A stretch of 64,000 bases of DNA from CAWAXW01 sp963786155 (GTDB taxonomy: Bacteria > Actinomycetota > CADDZG01 > WHSQ01). Position 1 is the stretch's first letter. Every line of letters begins with the position of its first letter. The stretch lies in contig CAWAXW010000006.1 in NCBI GenBank assembly GCA_963786155.1, positions 3,086,621 to 3,150,620 of the forward strand. Direction: 5' to 3'. The translations under genes and the position numbers were made by a program. Below are positions 54,744 through 63,489 of the stretch, in pieces. Under the pieces are notes generated by a model. That model did not search any database. It saw only the letters and a program-made list of their open reading frames with translations, and was not told the DNA's origin.

Positions 54744-55880
54744 TCATGGGGGTCGTTGGCGGGCCAAGAGCTCCTGATATAGAGCGGCGATATCCGCCGC
54801 TAGTCGATCGGCCGAATAACGATCCGCCACATGCCGACGCCCGAGTTGACCGAAGCGCGCGGCACGCTCACTGTCCTCTATCAAGTCGCTGACCGCCCGG
54901 GCGAACGAACCTTCGTCTCCCGGGGGCACAAGTATGCCGCTCTCCCCGTCTCGAACCACTTCAGGCACACCGCCAACGTTGGTGGCGACCACTGGTTTTC
55001 CTGCAGCGCTTGCCTCTATGAGAGCGACTGGTGTGCCCTCGTTGTCGGAGGACAGAACGACGATGTCGAGCTCTTCGTACAACGAGCGTAGATCGTGCAC
55101 CCATCCACGGAATTCGACCCGGTCGCCCAGGAGCTTGACTGCTTCAAGCTCGAGCGGCTTGCGTAGTTCGCCATCGCCGGCGACAACGAAGCGAAGGTCT
55201 GGATGGGTATTGAGCAGGCGCCGAGCCACTCGGAAGAAAGCTGAGTGATTCTTGATCGGAACCAAACGGCCCACGATTCCAATGGTGATCTGGCGAGTGG
55301 CGGGCCGTGCCTCGATCGGAATCGAGAGGAGGCTGTCCAGCTCCAAGCCAAGAGGGACGATTCGCCACTGACCTCGGCGACCGATGCCGAGATCCACCAG
55401 CTGATCGCGGATCTGCGGCGAAACCGCAATAAGCGAATCAGACCAATGAGCCAATCCTTTCTCGGCCACTCTGAATGCTGAAGCTGCTCCCTTGGAGAAG
55501 TACCCCTCGAGGACGTGTCCATGGAACGTGTGAATGACTATCGGAACCCCCGCGAGATGAGCGGCGATGCGACCCAAAGCTCCTGCCTTGGCCATGTGCG
55601 TGTGGACGATGGCTGGTTGGTACCTCTTGATTAGTCGATAGAGGGCGAGTAAGGCCTTCACGTCACGTGACATCCCGATCCGTCGCCCCAATTCGGGGAC
55701 TACTTCGAGGGGTCCATCCCCGGACGGTAGCGAGCCTTCCTCAGCTGATGTGATGCCGGCCACGAGCAAGCGCTCAAACCCGAACTGCCCCAAGCGATCG
55801 TTCAGAATGCGCACGTGCCGGGCGGGCCCTCCGATGTTCATTCTGGTGATAATGCGCAGGACCCGCTGTTTCTCCTTCAC
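54744..55880 (-). CDS. GT4 family glycosyltransferase
   Basis: 378 residues, GT-B fold: VLRIITRMNIGGPARHVRILND, PAIVHTHMAKAGALGRIAAHLAGVP, HTFHGHVLEGYFSKG, VAVSPQIRDQLVDLGIG, ITIGIVGRLVPIKNHSAFFRVA and VLSSDNEGTPVALIEASAAGKPVV. Similar to WbpH/WbpJ-like and N-acetylhexosaminyl transferases. Ends a minus-strand run epimerase-asnB-GT4. Confidence 0.9.
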   Translation of the reverse strand: MKEKQRVLRIITRMNIGGPARHVRILNDRLGQFGFERLLVAGITSAEEGSLPSGDGPLEVVPELGRRIGMSRDVKALLALYRLIKRYQPAIVHTHMAKAGALGRIAAHLAGVPIVIHTFHGHVLEGYFSKGAASAFRVAEKGLAHWSDSLIAVSPQIRDQLVDLGIGRRGQWRIVPLGLELDSLLSIPIEARPATRQITIGIVGRLVPIKNHSAFFRVARRLLNTHPDLRFVVAGDGELRKPLELEAVKLLGDRVEFRGWVHDLRSLYEELDIVVLSSDNEGTPVALIEASAAGKPVVATNVGGVPEVVRDGESGILVPPGDEGSFARAVSDLIEDSERAARFGQLGRRHVADRYSADRLAADIAALYQELLARQRPP

Positions 55881-55914
55881 CCCAGCAGCAGTATGTATTG
55901 GAGCTGGGAAGTGT

Positions 55915-57789
55915 TCAGGAACATGCCCGTTCTTCTCGTCTTAGGAACGTTTCGAGTGTGAGCAGCGTCCAAAGCGCGTGACCATGGTCGTGGTTTCCCA
56001 GCGTGTGTTCTCTCACCAGGGATCTGACGGTCTCGTGATCCATGTATCGCGTAATGCGCGTCGAGGAAGTGCATAGACGTTCTTCCACGAATGAGGAGAG
56101 GTCTCCGCGGAACCAATCCCCAACGGGCACACCGAAGCCGTGTTTGGGGCGAGTCAGTACCTCGTTCGGAAGCAGGCCTTTCATACTGTTTTTCAACACC
56201 CGCTTGAGGTTCAAGCCTTTCATCTGCAGGTTCGGGGGAATCCGCCATGCAAGCTCCACGAGGCGGTGATCCAAGAAGGGCGCTCTGACTTCCAAAGCGT
56301 GAGCCATCGAAGTGCGGTCGACCTTGGGAAGCAGATCGTAAGGCAAGTACGTATCGAGGTTGAGACGCATCAGCCGTTGCAAGGTGGGAGCTCCTTGGGT
56401 TGAGGCCCACTGCTTACGGTAGTCATCGACACCCCAGTTGTCCCCGGCTTGCATCAATTCTTCTCGGACTTCGGTTGGAACGTAATCAGTCCATGACCTG
56501 AAGGCATCAGGAAGCCCGAGGGGTGCCCTTTCGCCAAACCTGCGTACTGCTGCTGCTCGACCTCCTAAGGACTTGCCTGGGATGGCGTGCAGGGGAGCTA
56601 CAGCCAAACGTCTGATGCCGCGTGGTAGTCGGCCAAGCCGCCCGGCAGCCAGGCCGGCTGCGAACCTTTCGTAGCCGGCAAACAGCTCGTCCCCGCCGTC
56701 TCCGCAAAGCGCGACGGTTACGTGCTTGCTCGTCTGCTCGGAGAGAAGAAAGGTGGGGATCGCACTCGAGTCCCCGAATGGCTCATCGTAGTGGTCGACC
56801 AGTCGCTCGAGAATGTCGATGGCATGTGGCTTTACTACGAATTCCGTGTGCTCGGTCTTGAATCGGTCTGCGATGACGCGCGCGTAGGCTCGTTCGTCGA
56901 AGAGAGCGCTATCTTCGAAACCGATCGTGAAGGTCTTAACGGGCACGTTGACCTGCTCGGACATTAGAGCTACTACCGCACTGGAATCGATCCCGCCACT
57001 CAAGAATGCGCCCAGCGGGACATCGGATACCAGTCGGTCTCGTACCGCTCGGGTGAGTGTCGCTCGAACTTCCGAAGCGATCTCCTGCATACCTATGTCG
57101 AGAGGCTCCTCGCGATCGGACAGAGACCAGAAAGGGAGGGTCTTGTTGTCAAGCTCTTGGTCAAGGACAAGCACGTGACCAGGAGGAAGGCTTCTTATGC
57201 CCTTGTAGAAGGTGCGGGGGCCGGGCACATAGCCAAAAGTTAGATAGGCGGGGATCACACTTTCGTCGACCTCTCGAGGAACTTCTGGATGTGCAAGCAG
57301 CGCCTTGATCTCGCTTCCAAACACGAACACGTCTGTACCCTCGTAGTAGTAGAGCGGTTTCTTGCCGAGTCGGTCGCGACCCAGGACTAGTTGTTCCCGG
57401 TCCGTGTCCCAGATTGCGAATCCGAACATCCCGTGCAAGGCCTGGGCGACCTCCACCGGGCCTCGATCCTCCGCAAGGTGAGCGAGGACCTCTGTGTCCC
57501 CTTGAGTGGCCATCGTATGACCGCGCGCAATCAGTCCCTCTCTGAGTTCCCTGTAGTTGTAGATCTCGCCGTTGAGGGCGACTCCGATCGAGGCTGACTC
57601 ATTCGTGATTGGCGGATCGCCAGTCGGGAGATCGATGATCGATAGGCGCGTTTGACCTATTGCCCCGCGGCCTCGACTGAACACGGCCGACGCATCCGGA
57701 CCCCGGTGCAGAAGTGTTTGAACCTGTCTCTCTGCTAAATGTCGATCGGCCGCACCCGAGCGCCTTATGTATCCCGCGATGCCACACAT
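55915..57789 (-). CDS. asnB: Glutamine-hydrolysing asparagine synthase
   Basis: 624 residues. Class II glutaminase domain starts at MCGIAGYI with the catalytic Cys2, followed by HRGPDASAVF and ALNGEIYNYRELR. The synthase domain has the PP-motif FLSGGIDSSAVVAL and ALCGDGGDELFAGYERF. In polysaccharide clusters such enzymes often amidate uronic acids rather than make free asparagine; the cluster's nucleotide-sugar dehydrogenase makes this plausible. Three bases from the upstream epimerase. Confidence 0.93.
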   Translation of the reverse strand: MCGIAGYIRRSGAADRHLAERQVQTLLHRGPDASAVFSRGRGAIGQTRLSIIDLPTGDPPITNESASIGVALNGEIYNYRELREGLIARGHTMATQGDTEVLAHLAEDRGPVEVAQALHGMFGFAIWDTDREQLVLGRDRLGKKPLYYYEGTDVFVFGSEIKALLAHPEVPREVDESVIPAYLTFGYVPGPRTFYKGIRSLPPGHVLVLDQELDNKTLPFWSLSDREEPLDIGMQEIASEVRATLTRAVRDRLVSDVPLGAFLSGGIDSSAVVALMSEQVNVPVKTFTIGFEDSALFDERAYARVIADRFKTEHTEFVVKPHAIDILERLVDHYDEPFGDSSAIPTFLLSEQTSKHVTVALCGDGGDELFAGYERFAAGLAAGRLGRLPRGIRRLAVAPLHAIPGKSLGGRAAAVRRFGERAPLGLPDAFRSWTDYVPTEVREELMQAGDNWGVDDYRKQWASTQGAPTLQRLMRLNLDTYLPYDLLPKVDRTSMAHALEVRAPFLDHRLVELAWRIPPNLQMKGLNLKRVLKNSMKGLLPNEVLTRPKHGFGVPVGDWFRGDLSSFVEERLCTSSTRITRYMDHETVRSLVREHTLGNHDHGHALWTLLTLETFLRREERACS

Positions 57790-57792
57790 GAC

Positions 57793-58725
57793 CTACGAAT
57801 TGTTCTGTGCCACGAACCAGTCCAGAGTTCGGCGGATTGCGTCCTCCCAGTCACACCTAGGCTCCCAGTTGAGAAGTGCACGGGCAAGCGAGATGTCGGC
57901 GTATGAGTGACGGATGTCACCCTTTCGCTTGGGTGTCCTGATGGGTTCGATGTGCATATCCATGGAAGTACTCAACGAAGAGAACACGTCATTGATGCTC
58001 TTGGGCCGGCCCGATGCGATGTTCAGAACGCGGCCGTCGACTTGGTTGTCGGCAGCGGCAGCGGCAAGGTTTGCTCGCACCACATCGTCGATAAATGTGA
58101 AGTCGCGAGTCTGGTCGCCATCCCATTGGATCTCAGGCGCCTCTCCTTTCAAGAGCGAGTCGATGAACGAAGGGAACACGGCCGCATACTTGGAATCAGC
58201 TCGTTGCCCTGGTCCGAAGACATTGAAGTAACGCAATGAAACGGTCGATAGACCTCTAATTTCTGTCCAGACTCGGCAGTAGTACTCGGCGGCCAGCTTG
58301 GAGACCGCGTAAGGCGAGTGCGGAGCCGCAACATCGGTTTCGCGACTCATCTGTCCGGTGCTGCCCCCGTAGCCGCTGGAGCTTGATGCATAGATGACTC
58401 GATCGACGCCAGCTTCGGTTGCGGCGGTGAGGACATTGAGTGTCCCGGTGATGTTTGTCTCGTTGACTAGATGTGGTTCTTCCACGGATCGAGGGACACT
58501 ACGTATGGCCGCCTGATGAAACACAATGTCGACATCCTGCATCGCCGATTTCAGTGCGCTCAGGTCCCGGATGTCCTCCGTGAGCAACTTGGCTTCCGAC
58601 GGCACCGCATCCTCGGAACCAGCCGACAAGTTGTCAAGCACGATCACCTCATCGCCGCGAGCTGCGAGCTCGCGCGCGATGGCCGATCCTATGAAGCCTG
58701 CTCCTCCTGTTACTAGTGCTTTCAT
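57793..58725 (-). CDS. UDP-hexose 4-epimerase-like SDR (GalE/WbpP type)
   Basis: 310 residues: ALVTGGAGFIGSAIARELAARG, HQAAIRSVPRSVEEP (characteristic of UDP-GlcNAc 4-epimerases such as WbpP), IYASSSSGYGG and SPYAVSKLAAEYYC, then LRYFNVFGPGQRADSKYAAVFPSF. Probably supplies UDP-galactose, UDP-GalNAc or uronate forms. First gene of the minus-strand run with asnB and GT4; diverges from the FkbM gene. Confidence 0.88.
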   Translation of the reverse strand: MKALVTGGAGFIGSAIARELAARGDEVIVLDNLSAGSEDAVPSEAKLLTEDIRDLSALKSAMQDVDIVFHQAAIRSVPRSVEEPHLVNETNITGTLNVLTAATEAGVDRVIYASSSSGYGGSTGQMSRETDVAAPHSPYAVSKLAAEYYCRVWTEIRGLSTVSLRYFNVFGPGQRADSKYAAVFPSFIDSLLKGEAPEIQWDGDQTRDFTFIDDVVRANLAAAAADNQVDGRVLNIASGRPKSINDVFSSLSTSMDMHIEPIRTPKRKGDIRHSYADISLARALLNWEPRCDWEDAIRRTLDWFVAQNNS

Positions 58726-58835
58726 GTTCGCTTCTCTCCTGGATTCTCAGGAGTAGGGTAAAGCCTGTTTCCTAAAGCGACGTTGCAGTCTCGGGGCTGA
58801 CAGGTCGAGGAGATCAACTTCTGTCGAAAAAGTTC

Positions 58836-59627
58836 TTGTCCCTCTCCGTCAAACTGAAGCGCATGCTCCCAGTCTCCCTCAAGGAGCGACTCAAGCACGT
58901 GGCGAGGTTAGAGAGTTTGGCGTGGAGAATCGATAGAGCCGACTGGGGCTATCGCCCTCTGGAGGTTGATCCACGATATGAACCCGACTTGTCAAAAGCG
59001 ATTAGCAAGATCGTAGAGGCGAATTGGGTATGTGCTGATGTCGGAGCACACGTCGGCCATATGACGGCACTGCTCGGAGAGCTCGTCGGTCCAGCCGGAC
59101 GCGTCGTGGCCTTCGAAGCGCTACCAAACAATGCGGCCTTGCTCCGCGACAGGCTGGCAGCAAGCCGATTCAAGGACCGAGTAACCATCGAGAATCTGGC
59201 CGTCTCCGATCATTCAGGAGAAGTCGAGTTGTTCTCCGGCCGAGGCCGCAGCTCTGCCGAGTGGAACATCGTTGGACGGGACGTCGAAGGAAAGAGTTCT
59301 CGAGCTTCGATGAAGATCCAGGCCGTCGCCCTCGATGACTTTTTCTCCGAAGAAGAACGCCTTGACTTCGTGAAGATTGACGTCGAGGGTGCTGAAGGCC
59401 TTGCGCTTCGAGGGATGCAACGTTTGCTTCATAGCAAGCGCCCGATTCTCGCCATCGAGTTTCACAGCCCGACGGGGTGGGCGAGCCGGCAGTTTCTCTA
59501 CCGGGCTTCATACGAACTGAGAACGCTGAAGGGCCGAATACTCGCAGCCACTTCGGATGAGGAGCGCGTCTACCAATGCCTGGCGTTCCCCGCAGAGCGG
59601 CTCTTGGCGCAAACACACCGCCGATGA
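58836..59627 (+). CDS. FkbM family methyltransferase
   Basis: 263 residues from TTG 58836 (an ATG at 58863 gives 254). SAM-binding motif WVCADVGAHVGHMTALLGELVGPAGRVVAFEALP, FbkM-type second motif ALDDFFSEEERLDFVKIDVEGAEGLALRGM. Such enzymes O-methylate sugars. The stop overlaps the next gene start (ATGA). Base composition from here to about 60.7 kb looks less GC-rich than the flanks. Confidence 0.88.
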   Translation: MSLSVKLKRMLPVSLKERLKHVARLESLAWRIDRADWGYRPLEVDPRYEPDLSKAISKIVEANWVCADVGAHVGHMTALLGELVGPAGRVVAFEALPNNAALLRDRLAASRFKDRVTIENLAVSDHSGEVELFSGRGRSSAEWNIVGRDVEGKSSRASMKIQAVALDDFFSEEERLDFVKIDVEGAEGLALRGMQRLLHSKRPILAIEFHSPTGWASRQFLYRASYELRTLKGRILAATSDEERVYQCLAFPAERLLAQTHRR

Positions 59628-60701
59628 CTAGGCCACTACGGATCTTTGTCGATGGGAAGGCAGTGCCTGATGGGTGCCCCCCAGTTGCACTGCTACTGCC
59701 GTTCTGGAGCAAGGTCGATGAGGATCCAAACGAGCCCGAGAGCGGCCGTTTCGATGATTACGTCGAGCAGGGGACCTCACTCTTTGAGTTCGTGGGACTG
59801 GCGGAGGCAGACGTGGTCGTATTGCCCGTCGCGTGGGAGCACGTCGTCCAAAGCACCGAACTTAGGGAAATGGCCTCCAGCGTTGCGCGGTCGGCACTTG
59901 ATGTCGGCAAGGTGATAGTCATTTTCTACGTGAGCGATTCAGAGACGCGGTACCCATAGAGAACGCCCGCGTCTTTCGAACGTCACTCAAACGCTCGACA
60001 AGACAACCTAATGAGTACGCGATGCCGGTTTGGAGCGAAGACTTCATGAGAACGTACTCAATTTCCTATTCTCAATCCAAGCCCGATATGCCGACAGTTG
60101 GATTCTGTGGCCTTGCCGGGTATTCGGGGTGGGGGACCAACTTCGCCGGTCGCGTCCGAGCGGTGGCCAGGCGAACCAGGCATGGTTCTCGCGAACTGAC
60201 TGCTCGCGAGAGGGCCCTGATGATGCTTGCGAAGGATGAATCGATTATTTCCAACTTTGTCATACGAGATCGGTTCTGGGGTGGGGTGGGGGGTGCAGAT
60301 GGTTCTCCTCGCCTGCGAATGAAGGCCAGGTTGGATTACGTTCACAACATGGTGGAGAGCGACTACATCCTCTGCGCCCGAGGGGGAGGTAATTTCTCCT
60401 ACCGACTATATGAAACCCTCTCCGCGGGCCGCATCCCAGTGTTCATCGATACAGATTGCGTCCTTCCATATGACGATTTGGTTGATTGGAAGCAGCATTG
60501 TGTGTGGATAGACGAGTCGGAGATCCCGGAGATTGGGGCGAAAATCCTCGACTTCCACGCGGGACTCGTCGTCAGAACGACTATCTCGCATTACAGAGGT
60601 CATGCAGGAAGCTATGGGAAGAGAAGCTCTCACCGCTTGGCTTTTTTGCAAATCTCCACAGGTATCTTGCCAATGCTAAGGAAGGGGAAAGCCTAAGCTG
60701 A
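59624..60701 (+). CDS. Exostosin-like (GT47 type) glycosyltransferase (frameshifted)
   Basis: From ATG 59624: LRIFVDGKAVPDGCPP and EADVVVLPVAWEHVV; then, after an indel near 59957 (one C missing after SETRYP), IENARVFRTSLKRST and MPTVGFCGLAGYSG. Later come DYILCARGGGNFSYRLYETLSAGRIPVFID, the exostosin signature. A second indel near 60570 precedes LQRSCRKLWEEKLSPLGFF and the stop at 60701. Repaired length about 359. Eukaryote-like exostosins occur sporadically in bacterial glycan clusters. The end overlaps the wecA-type gene end by nine bases. Confidence 0.8.
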
Positions 60702-61793
60702 GCGGCCCTGCATGCGGTGCACGACTTCGTCGGGATCGGCCGCATCAACGACCTTGGCCACTGTCGGATCTTCGGCGTACACCGGAACGCGGAGCAGGAG
60801 ACCACCGAGGAGTATTCCAAGGGCAATCACGAAGGCCAACAGCATCCAAGCAATCTGAGCATCGGCAAGAGAGATCGTCAGGCCAAGCCAGCCCAAGCCC
60901 AATTGCGACAGGTACATCAGGCCCACAGCAGCTCGAACCGGAAGGCCGATTCGAACCAATCGATGGGAGATGTGATCGCGTCCGCCTTCGAAGACACTCC
61001 TGCTGTGGAGCAAACGACTGATCACGACGAGTGTCGTGTCGAATATCGGGATTCCCAACACGACGACGGGAACCAGGAAAGTAACTGTTTGGAGGTTCTC
61101 GAAGCGTAGTTCGATCCCCAATATGGCAAGGAGAAAACCGAGGAAGAGGGACCCCGCATCGCCCATGAAAATCTTTGCGGGGTGACGGTTGTGAGCCAGG
61201 AAACCACCCGCAGCGCCCGCCAGGGCCGCCGCAACGACCGTGACGACGTAGAGGCCTTGCACGCCACCGATGACGGCGAAGCTCAATGCCCCGATTCCTG
61301 CCAGTCCAGCCGACAAACCATCCATGTTGTCGAGGAGGTTGAATGCATTAGTGATTCCAACGATCCAAATAACCGTTACCGCGATATTCGCCCAATCAGT
61401 GCCAAGCGCCTCGACTCGGAATCCAAGCGACCAAGCCCCGATCCCGGCAAGAACTTGGGCGATTAAGCGTAGAGACCGCGGGAGGCTGCGTATGTCATCA
61501 ACAACGCCGATAATTCCAAGAGCGATTGCAATCGCGATCCCCATACCCAGAGTACGCGGGAGGGTGGCGGAGTAATCCCCCAAGAACAGGAGAAGGCTCG
61601 CCCCCGCGATGAGCCCGACGAAGATTGCGATCCCGCCCAGGTAGGGGACTGCGCTCGGGTGCGCCTTGGCCGAGGTGTTCGGATGGTCAAGGATCCCGAA
61701 TCGGAGTGCCACCCGAGAGGTCAGTGGAGTGACGATGTAGGAAGCCATTCCCGCTATCGAGAACGCGATGAGTGCAGTGGTGTTCGGCGTCAT
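60693..61793 (-). CDS. WecA/MraY-type undecaprenyl-phosphate sugar-phosphate transferase
   Basis: 366 residues, about eleven helices. Diagnostic residues: VVDDIRSL, GITNAFNLLDNMDGLSAGLAG (catalytic Asp and Asn region), AKIFMGDAGSLFLGF and HISHRLVRIG. The family moves a sugar-1-phosphate from UDP-sugar to polyprenyl phosphate, the first step of lipid-linked glycans; the C-terminal HR motif fits a WecA-like GlcNAc-1-phosphate transferase. No neighbouring peptidoglycan genes, so a polysaccharide role is likely. Confidence 0.9.
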   Translation of the reverse strand: MTPNTTALIAFSIAGMASYIVTPLTSRVALRFGILDHPNTSAKAHPSAVPYLGGIAIFVGLIAGASLLLFLGDYSATLPRTLGMGIAIAIALGIIGVVDDIRSLPRSLRLIAQVLAGIGAWSLGFRVEALGTDWANIAVTVIWIVGITNAFNLLDNMDGLSAGLAGIGALSFAVIGGVQGLYVVTVVAAALAGAAGGFLAHNRHPAKIFMGDAGSLFLGFLLAILGIELRFENLQTVTFLVPVVVLGIPIFDTTLVVISRLLHSRSVFEGGRDHISHRLVRIGLPVRAAVGLMYLSQLGLGWLGLTISLADAQIAWMLLAFVIALGILLGGLLLRVPVYAEDPTVAKVVDAADPDEVVHRMQGRSA

Positions 61794-61840
61794 TGGCCCA
61801 CAATTCTAACTATATGTCAGGTCTTCGATCGTGGAGCAGA

Positions 61841-62761
61841 TCAATACGTGCGAAGGTCTTTCGGTCCGCCGGGCGTCATCAAACGCCACACCCCAGCCGC
61901 GACTCTAGTCGGGTCCTTGAGGAGCGCACCGATGCTGAGTCGGAGAGAGGCGAGAAGTTCCCCGCGTTTCAACGAGGCCCCGGACAGGGAGACGAGGAGG
62001 TTGGCTTCTGCCCTCCGACGGCGAGTCCTGATGTTGTCCGGAAGGGCGGGGTCCTTGAACAGCGTGTCGAATGCAATGGTCATGTCGTGCTTGACCACAC
62101 GTGGATCCCGGTGCATCTGACCGAGATGCTGACGGTAGAGAACCAACGGGGCGTGGACCGCGTCAACCGGATAACGGCAGGCAATGCGACAGGCGAGTTC
62201 GTGATCGGCGGATGTCGACAAGTCTGGATTGAAGCCGCCATGCTCGCGGAACACGTCCCGGGAAATGAGTCCCGTGCTACCTATCCCCGTCATGAAGGGC
62301 TTCTCCAAAAGCAATGTGCGTTCGAGGGCGATGTCTCCCGGTGCTGGTCGCATTTCGCCGATGAAGCGAGAGTGCTGATCGATGAGGTGCAGGCCCGAGT
62401 AGATCATTGCGAGATCCGGTTGCAGGGTTAGTTTTCGTATCTGCCTTTCGAGCTTTTTTGGTAACCAGACATCGTCTGCATCGAGGAATCCGATGTAGTC
62501 GCCTTTGGCGGCTTCGATCCCGATGTTCCTGGCGTGAGCAACGCCTTGGTTCTTTGTGCGTATTAGCCGTACTCGGTCGGCGAACGAACCTATGGCGCTT
62601 CCTGTCCCGTCTCGAGATCCATCATCTACGACTATGCATTCGAAGATGGGTGCCGATTGCATCAGGACGCTCTTTATGGCGGCGCTAACGAATTCCTCGG
62701 CGTTGTAAGCGGGAATCACCGCCGTGATTCGGGGCGATATCCGATATCCTGAGGACATCAC
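61841..62761 (-). CDS. GT2 family glycosyltransferase
   Basis: 306 residues, GT-A fold: RITAVIPAYNAEEFVSAAIKSV, CIVVDDGSRDGT, NQGVAHARNIGIEAAKGDYIGFLDADDVWLP (DxD in LDADD), then an acceptor half with NPDLSTSADHELACRIA. Start overlaps the methyltransferase... gene is preceded on the strand by a methyltransferase whose stop overlaps its ATG by four bases. Complete. Confidence 0.9.
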   Translation of the reverse strand: MMSSGYRISPRITAVIPAYNAEEFVSAAIKSVLMQSAPIFECIVVDDGSRDGTGSAIGSFADRVRLIRTKNQGVAHARNIGIEAAKGDYIGFLDADDVWLPKKLERQIRKLTLQPDLAMIYSGLHLIDQHSRFIGEMRPAPGDIALERTLLLEKPFMTGIGSTGLISRDVFREHGGFNPDLSTSADHELACRIACRYPVDAVHAPLVLYRQHLGQMHRDPRVVKHDMTIAFDTLFKDPALPDNIRTRRRRAEANLLVSLSGASLKRGELLASLRLSIGALLKDPTRVAAGVWRLMTPGGPKDLRTY

Positions 62762-63483
62762 GTTTTACAGAGCGCCATGATTGCGTGTGCTCCTTCGATC
62801 GCTCCCTCTTCGAATATGAAGTCGAACTCCCCTGGATAGGTGCTCCGGCCTCGCGTTAGTCGAGCACCTGCGTCTCGCAGGGCGAATGGAATGGCTGCGT
62901 CGATTGATTTACGGGTTAACGTTCTGGGAGATTCCTTCTGCTGGTCTGCGAACGGCGAATTTGAGAACCGAGGATGAACTCTTTGACCCATCAGCCGCGC
63001 ACCACTGAAGTCGTGTTGCAACAGTGCGGCAAAAGAGTGAACTGTATAGCGTCGGGTGATTCCTGGGCAGGCACAATCGAACATAGGAGCGACCGCATCA
63101 TTGCGGCAGGACACAATCAGCATGCCCCCATCTATGAGAACGCGGCGTAGCTCTCGCAGGATCGAACCGTCCTCGTTAGGGCCCCCAATCGTGTCAAAGG
63201 CTGTGACGACCTCGACCGAATGATCAGACAACGGAAGATGGGCTGGGCTTGACTGGACGGTGAAGGTATCAACCGATCCGGAGCGGGGAGAGCGCGCGTT
63301 GGCTCCCATATCGATGACGCACTCCGCACCGACCCGTTCCAAGATCGAATCGCTCCAGTCGGCGCCACACGAGACGTCGAGCACGCGCTTTCCAATGACC
63401 TCTCTCGCTGCAAAGTAGTAGCGACTTCGGCGTTCTCCCCAGCAAGGGGAACGAGGGTCCGATCCCCGAAGTAACGGGCTCAA
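62758..63483 (-). CDS. Class I SAM-dependent methyltransferase
   Basis: 241 residues: YYFAAREVIGKRVLDVSCGADWSD (SAM motif I), a cysteine-containing motif region AECVIDMGANAR, HLPLSDHSVEVVTAFDTIGGPNED (motif IV-like) and LRRVLIDGGMLIVSCRND. Probably methylates a sugar or other cluster product. Its end overlaps the GT2 start. Confidence 0.85.
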   Translation of the reverse strand: MSPLLRGSDPRSPCWGERRSRYYFAAREVIGKRVLDVSCGADWSDSILERVGAECVIDMGANARSPRSGSVDTFTVQSSPAHLPLSDHSVEVVTAFDTIGGPNEDGSILRELRRVLIDGGMLIVSCRNDAVAPMFDCACPGITRRYTVHSFAALLQHDFSGARLMGQRVHPRFSNSPFADQQKESPRTLTRKSIDAAIPFALRDAGARLTRGRSTYPGEFDFIFEEGAIEGAHAIMALCKT

Positions 63484-63489
63484 ACGACC

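Noticed and set aside
58736..58753. Inverted repeat CTCCTG/CAGGAG before the epimerase start
   Set aside because: It includes the ribosome site, six-base arms only; may be chance. Not enough for an operator or attenuator.
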